Assembly (NCBI GenBank): GCA_003024785.1
Contig: PUQB01000144.1
Span: 124,001-188,000, forward strand
Source of the DNA: Selaginella tamariscina
Lineage: Eukaryota; Streptophyta; Lycopodiopsida; Selaginellales; Selaginellaceae
Reading direction: 5' to 3'
Length of the DNA: 64,000 nt
Below, piece after piece: positions 11,743 to 23,845 of this stretch (positions are counted from its first letter, which is position 1; every line of letters starts with the position of its first letter). Both the position numbers and the translations under genes were made by a program. The notes beneath the pieces are model-generated. The model saw only the letters and a list, made by a program, of their open reading frames with translations. It had not been told where the DNA came from and made no database searches.

Positions 11743-12502
11743 TTTTTTTAATGTTTAAATCAATAATTTATCAAAATCTATCTACATAATATTCAACAAT
11801 AGTTATTAATAAAGTTACACAATTTCATGCTCAATATTATATGGAATTTATATAAATAATATTAAATTTAATCAAGTTTCTTTTCAAACTATTAATAACT
11901 TCTCATATTATAATATTCCAAACCGAGATTGAGAAAAAAAATAAATCATCTCTCTCTCACACACACACACACAATAAATACTTACACACACGCACCCTAT
12001 TATTTATTTTATAATTAGCATTAATATGATAAACGATAAATTTTATGATAATTTAAATAATTAGTTCAATGTCCAACATGGTAGACAATCGACATTTTTG
12101 TATAGAAACGTTGGATTCCTGAATATACCCCACAACGACCCAGGGGTAATTAAATCTATCCCGTCGATTCAGCCGGCCGATATCGGACGGTCTAGAAGAC
12201 TTTAGGGTTCCTGAGGGTTTTAAATAAGAAAGCACGAATCTAGGAAGCAGAATGCGTGATTCTAAGCACTGATTTCATCAAATCTGTACATTTTTATGTC
12301 GGAAATCGTGAATCTAGGTCCGGTCAATCGGCGCTCTCTGTACTTCAAGCGATCCTGATAGAGTCGCGCTCTTAAAGTTAGGCACTTCAAGAAGGATAGC
12401 AAAATCTGTTTGGCGCTTGCTTCATACTCGATTTCAGGTATAGAATAAATCAATCACTCGGAATATAGTACTTCATTAAAACATACATAACGTGTGTATG
12501 TG

Positions 12503-12584
<82 letters not shown>

Positions 12585-12994
12585 CATGGAGCTTTATTCT
12601 TACATATATGTATATAAGTTGTGAAAACATATTTTATATGTACATCACTTCTAGACCTCATGATGTATACATGGAATTCACGTATACATATCGAATCGGC
12701 ATACATACAGATGCGTCAAAGAATCTTTAAAACATTCATTTTATATTCTAGATGATGGATATGTTCATATACTGTATGACGGATATAAGTTATGGAATGA
12801 TTTTGAAGCATAAATATGTTTTTTGTGTCTCTGTTGTGTTTATATGCTCTTAAAAATTTGAACATATATTATAGTGTAAGGTTATGGGATATTCTCCTAG
12901 TATATTCTATATATCTTACTATCTATATGAAATTTCTATTTCATAGTTTTAATATAAGTTATACCTTTACATGCATCTATAAACCATGTACTCA
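11743..12994 (+). promoter_or_regulatory. Spacer and leader of TPX2-like head, copy 2
   Basis: 1.25 kb without coding sequence. The AT-rich 3' flank of the small gene comes first, then the conserved leader (about 12120-12440) with palindrome ccgatatcgg at 12178, ttagggtt, and a splice-donor-like cgatttcag|gtatag. Long TA and GA microsatellites occupy 12506-12582. Confidence 0.5.
12506..12582. repeat. (TA)n(GA)n microsatellite
   Basis: About 15 TA units followed by about 23 GA units, in the leader-intron region of the copy 2 TPX2-like head. A shorter version is at 51635-51690. Confidence 0.95.
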
Positions 12995-13284
12995 ATGGCT
13001 CAGAAGAGCTCATCGTTAACTATGAAAGCTTTCCAGTTGTCAATGGCGGCAGCTGAGGAACCTCCGGCAATGGATTACTGGGACTATCTGGTATGAATTT
13101 ATTCTTATTTTAATTATAGTTTAGATTTAACTTTATTACATATTTAGGCATTTTTCTACATTATTTACTGATTGATGAATACTACTAAACATTTAAATTA
13201 ATATGTTATTGTGATTGCAGGAGCACATTGAGGCTCCTCAGTGGGTAGATATGTCACTGTAAGCATCTCTAGAAGGCACTGAAG

Positions 13285-13285
<1 letters not shown>
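12995..13285 (+). pseudogene. TPX2-like gene head, exons 1-2 only (copy 2)
   Basis: Exon 1 (12995-13090, 32 codons) is intact. Exon 2 (13221-13285) has a substitution that turns the GAA codon of S-L-E-A-S into TAA. Downstream exons are absent. A TA tract and an ATGT tract (13287-13353) lie in the following intron. Confidence 0.85.
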
Positions 13286-13286
<1 letters not shown>

Positions 13287-13323
<37 letters not shown>

Positions 13324-13353
13324 GTATGTATGTATGTATGTATGTATGTATGT
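13287..13353. repeat. (TA)n and (ATGT)n microsatellite
   Basis: TA units followed by about eight tgta/atgt units directly after exon 2 of the copy 2 TPX2-like head. Confidence 0.9.
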
Positions 13354-13443
13354 ATTAAACAAGCCACTTGTTTAGTAGTATAACAAATATAGGTTATACC
13401 GGGTATGTTAATATGTATGTTTGGTAGTTTTCAACCGCTAGGT

Positions 13444-14518
13444 GATGAGGAAGATTTGGCAAATCCCGCTGAGCTTCCCAAGAACCCTAATGTTTTTCTG
13501 CTGATTTTTTGTCCACGTGGATTATCATAGTTATTCTCCATTATATAATTTTTAAATGGGCGTCCGACGAGCGCCAAATCTTCATCATGTGTGTGTGTGT
13601 GTGAGAGAGATTTTAGTTCATATAATTCATTTTGTTTTTTTTTCTATTGATGAAAACCATTTATAGTTATTCCTCAGTTTGCCGTATTTATGTGAAAATA
13701 TGGAAAATCTTAAGGACAAAATGTGCTCGTATATTTCTTGAACATTAGTACTCGTTATACCTTGGGAATTGGTTCTTCATTGAAAATCTAACTATGTTGT
13801 TAAGTTAAACTCTGATTATGAAATATGTAATTGTGTTTAGTACACTTTTATTTTTCTTATTTGTTTTTATTTTTATTGTTTTTTATTACAGATAGTGGTG
13901 TGATGAGTGGTGCACTGCTGTTTATAAAGGATGATTCCATCTGAAGAATGTAGAACAGTAAGTGTTAGTTGGCTCCTTAAACCTTGTCTCTTTAGTTGTA
14001 AGTATACTAACCCACATGTATTATTTTTAAATTAAGATCATATATTATGATTCTTTGAATCTATTTTCACAATTCTCTCTCTTTATACACACATATATAA
14101 ACTTTAATATTTGTGTATTGCAGGGGGCTTTATGGCAGGGAAGTTCGCAGATAGGCTCGGCCGGAAAAAACAATGGCAGTAACACCGGGAATATTCTTCA
14201 TTGGAGCTTTGTTAATGGCTTTGACCGCATAGTTCATGACTGGATGTGTGTTTCGGGTATTGAGTTGGTTCTGCTATGATTCTTGCTCCAGTTTACAAAT
14301 TAATAAATGTTTAATTATTTAAGTTAATTTTCGTTTTAAATATATATAAAGTCTATATGAGGAGTATGCAAATTTCTCATTAGCTATAATAAAATCTAAT
14401 GTTTTTTAACTTATTTAATTCACTATTAAGTAATAGACTTATTATCATGTTCTATCTTAGTATAATGACATGTGATGCTGACTAGATAAAAATGAATGTA
14501 CATCATAAATATACAAAT

Positions 14519-14557
<39 letters not shown>

Positions 14558-15896
14558 CCTTTACAGCTGAACCGTCACCGCCGGGAGTAGGGGTTCCTTG
14601 GTGTCGCTCTCGGAAGTGTTCATTAACACAGGAATACTTATCTGTTACGTGCCAAACTTTGCACTCTCCCCACTTCCGAGGACCATTGGGTGGAGGGTAA
14701 TGCTGGGATTCGGTGGCATCCCATCCATCTTCCTTTTCGGTCTAATCTATATAATTATCAAACTGGTTTTATTTAATTCTCAAATTGGCCTTGAGTTATA
14801 TCAGTTTAATAATACGTACACACACATGCAATGTTATATATTTCACATAAAACAATATATTTATCATTTGTGTTATTATATATTTAGCTTTAAACAATAT
14901 ATAATAGTAAATTTGACTCAAGGCCACTTTGTTAATTATATAAAAGTAGAGGGTCATTTTGATAATTTTCTCTATTTTTAATTATTATAATCTTTTAGAT
15001 AAATCTCTTTTTTAATATGTAGGAAGTAAACGCCCGTCTCGGAGTCACTGGGTGAGGAAGTGGAGCTTGTAAGGAAGGACGGTGCTGGCAGGACCGGAGG
15101 AAAACAAGGACGACGAGGAGTTGAAGATAGTAAGGAAGGGCAAGAGGAATATGGAGACAGCTCCTGTTGCCATCCGCTCCGGTTCGGAGGATGCTCCTCG
15201 TATCGCTCGGTACACATTTCTTCCAGCAGGCGTTTGGGATTGACGCGTTGGTGTACTACAGTCCGACTGTGTTTCACCAGGCGGGGATCAAGGGAAGAAC
15301 AGCAGTTCTGGGTATGACCATTGCGGTCGGTCTCACCAAGACGCTGTTCATACTTGTTGCAACCATCTGGCTGGATACGTTCGGACGGAGGCCGCCGCTG
15401 CTGATCAGCTCCACAGGGATGGCGACAGCGCTTGCGACGGTTGCCGTCATGTTCCGAGTGCTTCACGTCAGCGCCCACGGGGACACGTCGGCAACTGAAC
15501 ACGCCTCCCCGGCGGTTGTTGCCATTGCTATGGTTGCTATATGTGGGTTCATGGTGAGCTTTCTATTGGATTCGGACCGACCATTTACGTCCTGACATCA
15601 GAGATCTTCCCACTTACGCCCCGTGCGTGTGCTATGTCACTGTCCATCGCAGTGAACCGTGGTGTAAGTGGGACGGTTGCGCTCACTTACCTCAGCCTGG
15701 CCACTGCCTTGACTACCTCCGGGGCGTTCTTTGTGTACACATTCATTGCGGTGGCATCGTGGTGTTTATCTACTTCGTTGTGCCGGAGACCAAGGGGAAG
15801 AGTCTGGAGGAGGTCTGCAAGTACTTTGGATGGGATCCTCTACAGGAGGAGAAGCTACAAGAACTCAAGCACATCCACGGTGACAAAAACGCATGA
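13444..15896 (+). pseudogene. Polyol/monosaccharide transporter, truncated copy 2
   Basis: 13444-13503 reads D-E-E-D-L-A-N-P-A-E-L-P-K-N-P-N, possibly the hydrophilic start of PLT exon 1; the first membrane segment is absent. Exon 2 (13892-13997) gives S-G-V-M-S-G-A-L-L-F-I-K-D-D. Exon 3 (14124 to about 14294) has lost its donor. Exon 4 starts at 14567 and is cut by a deletion after P-S-I-F-L-F that also removes P-E-S-P-R-W. The last exon (15023-15896) holds T-A-V-L-G-M-T-I-A-V-G-L-T-K and the P-E-T-K-G-K-S-L-E-E end, stopping after K-N-A. Loss of the central segment with P-E-S-P-R-W, a family signature, makes this copy non-functional whatever the sequencing quality. Confidence 0.88.
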
Positions 15897-16088
15897 TGAA
15901 GGTGGTGTAAGTAACAAAACTATGTATTCTTTAATAGAAAACTTTTGAGAAGGCCAGTATTTACGCACACAATCGAATCTGCCGTAAGGGATTGCCATGG
16001 TTAACTTACGAGTGTGCAACATATACACACATTTAAATTTATAGCAATTGTATTCAGCAACTATATCTTTATTAATGCTCATCCTCTC

Positions 16089-19000
16089 TCAACTCTCAAT
16101 TGAAATGTCAATGCGGCTTTCCTTCTTAGCAAACGGTTCATCCCACAGGCCATCGTCCCAAACATAAGGATGATCACTAGAGCGCTTATTAGTATAGCCA
16201 CCCAAATCCAAAATGTGGGAGCGGATTGAACCCCGCTGATAATTATTGGCAGGTTTGGCGTTAGATTGATCCACTGCAGAGTGTACTGGTTCTATCATGT
16301 CCTCTCGTTTACTATTCCATATATTCCTTGCTGTAGACCAAAGGTGACGAATGAATGGATCCACACGACGTCTCCATAAATTGTCAGGTGTAAGAGCATT
16401 AACAGCCTTGCCAAATTTCCAGAGCCTGTCTCCGCAAAAGCATCCTCCAATGACTGTTGTGACTATCATGTTAGTTTGAAGGTTGAGCACCTTTGGTAAC
16501 ACGGCCAAGCCAGCTGATGCAAAAGCATCCTCCAATGACTGTTGTGACTATCATGTTAGTTTGAAGGTTGAGCACCTTTGGTAACACGGCCAAGCCAGCT
16601 GATGCAAAAGCAGCAAGAACAAAGAGTATGGAGATGACAAGCAAGACAGCAGCTCGGACTAACAACCTCCTAATATTCTCCACCAATTGTAAATCGAAAA
16701 CTGCAACGTTGGGTAACACTCCCGTGACCCCAGCCAGAGCACTGGCCATGCTGAAGAAGAAGGACAAGCTATTGAACACCCAAAATGTCTGCACGTCCCC
16801 TCTGTTGATGGCCACATACTTAATAATTGAATTTGGGTTGCGGTCGCTGACGGGATACTGAAGTGGGGCTGTAACACACCAGAAAATGTGACGGTTGCAA
16901 TCAATGCAGCTCCAACCAGGATGGCATTGAGTGCATCAATGTACCAGTCCCGATCCCTCTGCAGGTTTTCGTAGTACTTATCCCACTTGAGGTAGTCCAG
17001 CATATCATTGTATTTATCCCCGTGCAACGTTACATACCAGTAAGGTGGCTTTCCAAACTTGTCGACCACGTCCCGCTTGCACCTTTTATCATCACAAAGC
17101 TCCTTGACAATCTCCTCGTCACCAAAGATGACCGCCCAATGTAAAGCTGTCCGGCCAGTGCGGTTGCCCACGTTGTTGGGATAGCCATCTAGCACTACCA
17201 CATCTTTGCTTGTGCCTTTAGTCTGGTTGCTGGTAAGTTCGTTAATGAATAACATGATGTTAGTCGTCCACTCGCTTGAATGGATTTCCTCTCGTTCAGT
17301 TGATGTTGGTGTATGGAGTACTTCTGCCATTTGCAAACTTCGGGAAAGATGTGCCATCCAGTAAGCTAGAGGCACATCATGCACCAGACCAGAGAAATCC
17401 TCAATCTTGAACTTATCCACTGACCTTAGGTTCTTTAGATTACCCTCCATTATCTTCTTTAGTTCGGGGTTGTCAATCATCATTCTGGAAGATAATTGAG
17501 CTTGCAATAAGTCGTGTACCTGAGACAGTCGCATGTGTTTCACCAAGAGTTTCGCAAACTCTAATCCTTCTTTTCCCCCACTCTGCAACACTATGTTGAA
17601 ACTGGACTCTAGTTGCTTATGAAGCTCCTCATTTTCTTCCATTACTGCCAGAAATTTCTCTGCCACACTCACCCTATTCGTCAGCATTGCATAGTAAGAA
17701 ATTCGATTGGTCGAGATTGACGCAACAACTCCTGTCTGTGGTTTACCTTTTGTAGCTCATCTGCAAGTTTTGAAGCTGTAGTAGCATTACCATAGGCAGC
17801 CACACATGAAATCAAACTCCGACTCAAACTCAGCTTTCCATCAGAGCATCCTTTCAACGTCTCGCAGCATGCAACATCCAAAAGTTGGCCATCAAGATTC
17901 AGATGATCTTCAAAACTTCTGAATGTCATCTGTAAATGACATTCAGAATATTTACATATTCTGAAGCCTGTTAACCTGTTAACCTGTTAATATTGTAGTC
18001 CGTCCCAAGTGAATCACTTAAGAGCCGTAAGACATCTCGAGATGCACTTCTGGCAGCAAAATGCAATGGTGTCACACCTGCATTATCCTCTTGAGCTGGT
18101 TAGCGCCTTTCTCCTCAATTAAATATTGAACCAGCAGCTCCTGATTGCGTCTGCTGCAGCAAAATGCAAAGGTGTTTGCCCATACCAATTTTGAACTTTG
18201 TTGACGTCGTTGCATGATGAACCAGCCACATCCAACAGTTGTTTAAAAATGTCAACATTTCCCAATTGCAGCTGCGTGAAGAGCAGTGTTACCTAGGAAC
18301 AACTCGTTATGTGCCATAATATCTTTAATTTTCACAGCTCCTTCAGTATTTTGATCGAGCAAAATCTCCACCAAAATACTTGTTGCTTAATTCACAAGCA
18401 ACGTGCAGAGCGCGACCCTTGTCGAGAATATCTGTAAATTAATATATTGAGCATCATTTCAAAACGGTGTGGTTTAGTACGCATACCTTTCAATTCTTGC
18501 ACCTTAATATTCATTTGTAGGAATAAGCTTTTGAACATGTCCTCCTTCCACCAAAAAGCAGCTAGGTGTATGGGTGTTGCATTATCGTTATTGCGTTGCC
18601 GTAAAAGGTCGCGACCACCTTGCTCAACAATCTCCTTGAACATGTCGATCTTATCGTACATAACAGCAAAGTGAAGCGGGTTGTTACCATCATCATCTGC
18701 CTGTCGAATTGCATCACCCAACTCCAGCATCAACATTTTAAAATGTCGCTATTGCCACCACGCGCAACTGCATGAAGAAGGGTCTCGTTTCGTTTATGTT
18801 TTTTACGAATCCCTTCCTTTGCTCTGTCACCAAGCTTATCCATGAGTGTCTTTAATATATCGACATTGCCTCTTCCAATTGCTGCACGAAGGACTGTGTT
18901 ACCATTCAAGTCTTGTTCAAGTATTGCATCTTGGGCATGTCCATCTAACTTCCATAAGATTAAATTTACCATGTCAATGTTCCCAAACTGAGCAGCTACA

Positions 19001-20001
19001 TGAAGAACTGTCTGTCCCCACTGATCTTCTCATTGATGGTATTGCGTGCTTGACGACCTAGCTTAGTCACCACAACCTTCACAATGTCAAGCTTACCAGA
19101 GTAAGCAGCTGCATGAAGAACATTGTGGAGGGTCTGTTTTTCTGCTGGATCGCATCTTTAGAACCTTGCTCTCCTAGTCTCTCTAAGAGAAACTCCACAA
19201 TGCTAACACTACTCCAAGCAGCTGTATGAAGGATTGTGTTACCATCACTGTCTTTTTCACGATGAATTTCATAGTCATCGCTCAGCCTAGACATTATCTC
19301 CTTGAAAACTTGTATGTCCCCACCTTCGGCAGCACAATGAAGAACTGTTCTACCGAGCCTATCCGTTCGAAGAATTTCATTTTTGGCTTCATTGCCCAAT
19401 TTAGAGAGGAAAATCTCGACAGCCTTCAAATTAGCAATCCGGGCAGCATGATGTAGAACTGTCCTGTTGTCACGATCCTCTCTGAAAATCACATCCACTA
19501 GTCGATCCTCCAGGAAGTCAACCAACACCATAAGCATGTCCACATCTTTCCTCCGAACAGCCGTATGGAGCACTGTGGGACCATCTCCACCTGGTTGGCA
19601 AATTCCCTCTTCTGCAGTATCACCTAGCTTATTCAAAAGAAACCTCAGAACATCGACAGTGCTGGCAACATGAAGAACCGTGTCGCCATCGCTGTTCTTT
19701 TTGAGTATTTTGGTTTTGACCTCATCACTTCCAAGCAAGTCCTTCACCAACATTAAATTGCCATCCCTGCTTGCATGGTGCAATGCAAACTCGTCCTTAG
19801 TAAGGTCCTTGGAGCTAGAGGAGTCATCCAGGACAAACGGATCTGAACAGTGGAAATGTCAATTAGAACTTGAAGTATAGAGTCTCTCTTTATTAATTTA
19901 ACTCACAAGTTTATGTATATAAAACATGTAAATATAAATTTATATATGAGTAATTAAATGCATATTCTAGATATATTACCTTCTGAATTGTGGAGCGCCA
20001 T
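16089..20001 (-). pseudogene. Ankyrin-repeat membrane protein, copy 2, no cassette exon
   Basis: Exon 1 is 19980-20001, main exon 1 is 18487-19842 and main exon 2 is 16089-18431. The ankyrin region is open over 230 codons from about 19783. Main exon 2 holds a 342-codon open stretch covering the linker, the R-T-A-L-H-W-A-V ankyrins and the first membrane segments. An 85-bp tandem duplication at 16441-16610 shifts the frame in the C-terminal membrane domain, and further 1-2 base indels interrupt main exon 1. The same family as copies 1, 3 and 4. The expected proline-glycine-glycine of PGG domains is replaced by L-Q-P in copies 1, 3 and 4 and L-Q-P-H here. Confidence 0.87.
16441..16610. repeat. 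85-bp tandem duplication inside ankyrin copy 2
   Basis: 16441-16525 is repeated at 16526-16610; both begin catcctccaatgactgttg. Eighty-five is not a multiple of three, so it breaks the reading frame. Other ankyrin copies have a single copy. Confidence 0.95.
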
Positions 20002-20059
20002 GGTAAATAATCTTGAGAATGTACCCAAACACTCAACCTTGAAACAATTTGTTGCAATG

Positions 20060-20790
20060 AGAAACTGTCGATCAGGCGGCCCCTCTTTTTTCAATACTGT
20101 GTACAAGGGATATAAAAATGCCTATTTATTATGACATAAACTGTTGATTAGGCGGCCCTTCTTATTTCAATATTGTTTACGACGGATTTAAAATGCCTAT
20201 TTATTATGACATAAACTGTTCATTAATCGGCCGTTCTTATTTTAATATTATTTACGAAGGATTTAAAATGCCTATTATTACAAATTGTTCATTAGGCGGC
20301 CCTCTTATTTCAATACTGTTTAAGAGGAATTTAAAATGCTTAATCATTTTGACATAAACTGTTCATTAGGCAGCTTCTCATGACATAAACTGTTTATTAG
20401 ACGGCTCTTCTTATTTCAATACTGTTTATGACGGATTTAAAATGCTTATTTATTATGAAATAATTGTTCATTAGGCGGCCCTTCTTATTTCAATATGTTT
20501 ACGACGGATTTCAAATGCCTATTCATTATGACATAAACTGTTAATTATGCGGCCCTTCTTATTTCAATACTGTTTATGAAGGATTTAAAATGCCTATATG
20601 TTATGACATAAATAATTAATTAAATGACCTCTTAAGCACTTATTATGACATAAACTGTTGATTTATGCGGCCCATCTTATTTTAATACTGTTTACGACGG
20701 ATTTAAAATGCCTATTTATTACGACGTAAAGGCGGCCTTTCTTATTTTAATACTATTTACGAAGGATTTAAAATGCTTATTTGTTATAAG
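20060..20790. repeat. 75-bp satellite array between ankyrin gene and inverted small gene
   Basis: Nine or ten monomers. The word ggatttaaaatgcct (and variants) recurs near 20109, 20184, 20258, 20331, 20434, 20507, 20581, 20698 and 20766, mostly 73-75 bases apart. Each monomer also has ggcggccc and ttcaatactgttta. The array lies just upstream of the ankyrin start codon, at a site where the other junction type has a single ttcaatactgta. Confidence 0.92.
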
Positions 20791-21324
20791 GAAAACCTTA
20801 ATTACATATTAAAAATTACTTGTAAGTTTTTTAAAATTAAACGTAATCCTCCAAATGCACCTTCACAAACGAATATACATCATTAACAGAACGAATTAGT
20901 ATTTATAACACTCCACTATATTCGAACTTTAACTTCAAAGGTACTGTTGAATGTTCGAAACTTCAAAAACCACTGAAATTTCAAAGTTATATAAAGGATA
21001 AGCTTTTCTCTTGTTTTTTTTTCAACACTAAGCTTTATGATTTGTGTGTGTGTGTGTGTTTGTGAGATGGATTTTATTTTTTCCCTAATCTCGGCTTGCA
21101 ATATTAATTTAATATAATATGAGAAGTTATTAATAGTTTGAAAAGAAGCTTAATTAAATTTAATATTATTTATATAAATTCCGTGTGAAATTTGAGCATG
21201 AAATTGAGTACCTTCAGTATTAATAAATTTATAATCAACATTTTAATTCTCAACAAGACTCACTTAATAACTTGTTGAATATTATGTAGATAGATTTTAA
21301 TTAATTGTTCATTTAAACATTAAA
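20791..21324. promoter_or_regulatory. Orphan small-gene promoter, junction 2/3
   Basis: AT-rich segment with tatataaagg at 20988-20997 facing right and a TG tract at about 21043-21060. The downstream small gene is inverted, so this TATA box would produce antisense RNA. No coding sequence is seen. Confidence 0.55.
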
Positions 21325-22230
21325 AAAATTAAACTTTTGCTTGCTTTAAGAGCTTTGCTACCTCTCTCGTTTGCTTGTTACTAATCCTGAGCTGAATAAC
21401 AAGCTTGCCTTTGTCCGGTGTGCTGTCTTTAAGCCCGTCCACTTCCCTTATTGTGTTCTCCAAAAGCTCGAAAAAATAAACTATCTTCGTGAAGATACTG
21501 GTAATTCTCTTGCAGTGTTTGTTGCCTCTCAGCCGAGCTATTGTTCCTCAATAACTATTTATTTATTTATTATTTATTTATATTAATAAGTAATTAATAA
21601 ATATAACGAACCTTGTTAAAAAGAAGGAGTTCTGGGCGTAAGGTGCGGTTTTGCAGCCACAGCTGCTTTCATAACAACTTCAACTTGTTCAACAATTTCA
21701 ACATCATTCTCCTTCCCTGCCTGTTAATATACATACATATGTGTGTGTGTGTGTGTGTTTATACATATATTACCTTCGATAAGTATGCTTGAGTGATGTG
21801 AAAAAACTCCTTACTTAAGCTGTCTACTAGTTCATGTGCTCTTTGATATTTGTCTGTGGATTTAAGTAGGTCCATTAAGACTTCAGTTGCATCATATGAT
21901 ACAGTAATATCTGAAAAAATTTAAACACATAAATAACAATTAATTTTATTTATACGTATGTATATGTGCATGCGTGCATATATATACGTATAAGTATGTG
22001 TCACATACCTCTCTGTTTATCAGTAGCTTTACAAATGTATCTTATATTAAGTGAAACCAGAGGAGTTCTGGACCCATTCCTCTGTCGGATTTGCATTTTT
22101 AAGAAAACCCATCATTTCTAATTAGATACAAAGATATGTGTGTGTATGTGTGCACGTGCGTGTGTGTATGTGCTTGCATATACTTACTGATTGGAAGAGG
22201 AGAAGCCCAAATGCGATTGACCATAGCCAT
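21325..22230 (-). pseudogene. Small plastid-type protein gene, inverted copy 3 (broken)
   Basis: All five exons are present on the minus strand. The start codon is at 22230 and exon 1 is like the intact copy (M-A-M-V-N). A one-base insertion near 21475 shifts the last exon before E-L-L-E-N, and the C-terminal codons differ (K-A-S-K instead of K-Q-A). The loss of frame may be real or a consensus error, but the gene also lacks its TATA segment, which remained on the other side. Confidence 0.72.
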
Positions 22231-23597
22231 TTTAATGAAATAAACCCTCAACCATTTACTTATTAATATTAATGGCACTTTATTATAATTAACAATAATA
22301 TGATAAACGATAAATTTTCTGATAAATTTAAATAATTAGTTCAATGTTCAAAATACTTGGTAGATTCAGTTTTTTATAGACACGGTAGATTCCTGAATAT
22401 ACCCCATAACGACTCACAAGCCCTCAACCCTCAACCCTAATAGTTTATTAATATTAATTTCACTTATTATTTTGTAATTAAAATTATATATGATAAATTT
22501 TATGATAATTTAAATAATTAGTTCAATGTCCAACATCACACTACATTCAGTTTTTTACCCACAAATTTAACTAAGGGTTATTAAATCTATCCCGTCGATA
22601 CAGCCGGCCGATATCGGACGGTCTAAAAGAATTTAGGGTTCTTGAGACATTTGAGGGTTTTAAATGCAGGGCGAGCGAGCGCCTTTTCCAAGAAGATGCA
22701 GAAAGCACGAATCTAGGAAGCAGAAGGCGTGATTCTACATCAAATCTGTACATTTCTACGTCGGAAATCGTGAATCTAGCCGGTCAATCGGCGCTCCCTG
22801 TTCTTCAAGCGATCCTGATAAAGAACAGGAGAGATTGACCAGTCACGCTCTTAAAGTTAGACGGATGAAGGCACTTCAAGAAGGATTGCAATATCTGTTA
22901 GGCGCTTGCTTCATACTCGATTTCAGGTAAAATCGCTTCAAGTGCGTATAGAATAAATCAATCACTCGGAATATAATATTTCATTAAATCATACATAACC
23001 TGTGTATCTGTTCATATATATAGACACACATATACATGGAGCTTTATTCTTATATAAGTTGTTAAAACATTTTTATACGTACATCACTTCTAAACATTAT
23101 ATACATCGAATTCACGTATACATATCGAATCAGCATACACACAGAAATCTTTAAAACATTCATTTTATATTCTAGATGATGTATATATGTATGTTTATGT
23201 GAAAAGTTATGGAATCATTGTATTTGATTTTGTAGCATAAATATATTTCAGATGTGTTTATTTATGTATCTTGTGTCTATGTATGTTGTCTGTTGTGTTT
23301 ATGTGCTCTTAAAAATTTGAACGAGTGTAAGGAATATTCTTCTAGTATATTCTGATATTCACCCTATCTGAACCATGTACTATGCGTGAAAATGCGCGTA
23401 CACACACACGCATGTATAAATGCGTGTCATACATATGCACTAAATCTCCAAAGAGTTCTAATTACTGAATGCATGTTCTAGGTCATGAGTAATCATGGTT
23501 TCTAGTGCAGCAGAAGGCTTAGGTCTTGGAAATTGTTTGATTTGATCACCGGATTCATACATATATTCTGTTTGTGGAATGAAAACTGGAGCAGCCA
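22231..23597 (+). promoter_or_regulatory. Spacer and leader of TPX2-like head, copy 3
   Basis: 1.37 kb without coding sequence. AT-rich DNA with a partial internal duplication (22265-22340 resembles 22440-22530), then the conserved leader at 22560-22930 with ccgatatcgg at 22608, followed by the leader intron. Confidence 0.45.
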
Positions 23598-23845
23598 ATG
23601 GCTCAGAAGAGCTCATCGTTAGCTATGAAAGCTTTCCAGTTGTCAATGGCGGCAGCTCAAGAACCTCCGGCAATTCTGGTATATGTGCATCTACACACTT
23701 CAAAATATTTAGGCATTTTTCTACATTCTTTTGCTGATTGATGAATAATACTGAAGAAACATATAAACTAATATGTTATTGTGATTGCGGGAGCACATTG
23801 AGGCTCCTCAGTGTCACTGGAAGCATCTCTAGAATGCACTGAAGG
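23598..23845 (+). pseudogene. TPX2-like gene head, exons 1-2 only (copy 3)
   Basis: Exon 1 (23598-23678) lost the bases coding M-D-Y-W-D-Y. Exon 2 (about 23791-23845) lost the W-L-D codons and its acceptor reads gcgg instead of gcag. The rest of the gene is absent; PLT follows. Confidence 0.82.

Noticed and set aside
20060..20790. Regular ~75-bp repeats that could suggest a CRISPR array
   Set aside because: The monomers are contiguous with no unique spacers, and the window is plainly plant nuclear DNA.
1..20800. The whole ~10-20 kb block as a giant transposon with terminal repeats
   Set aside because: No terminal inverted repeats, target duplications or transposase are seen; block borders fall inside genes, as expected from unequal recombination.
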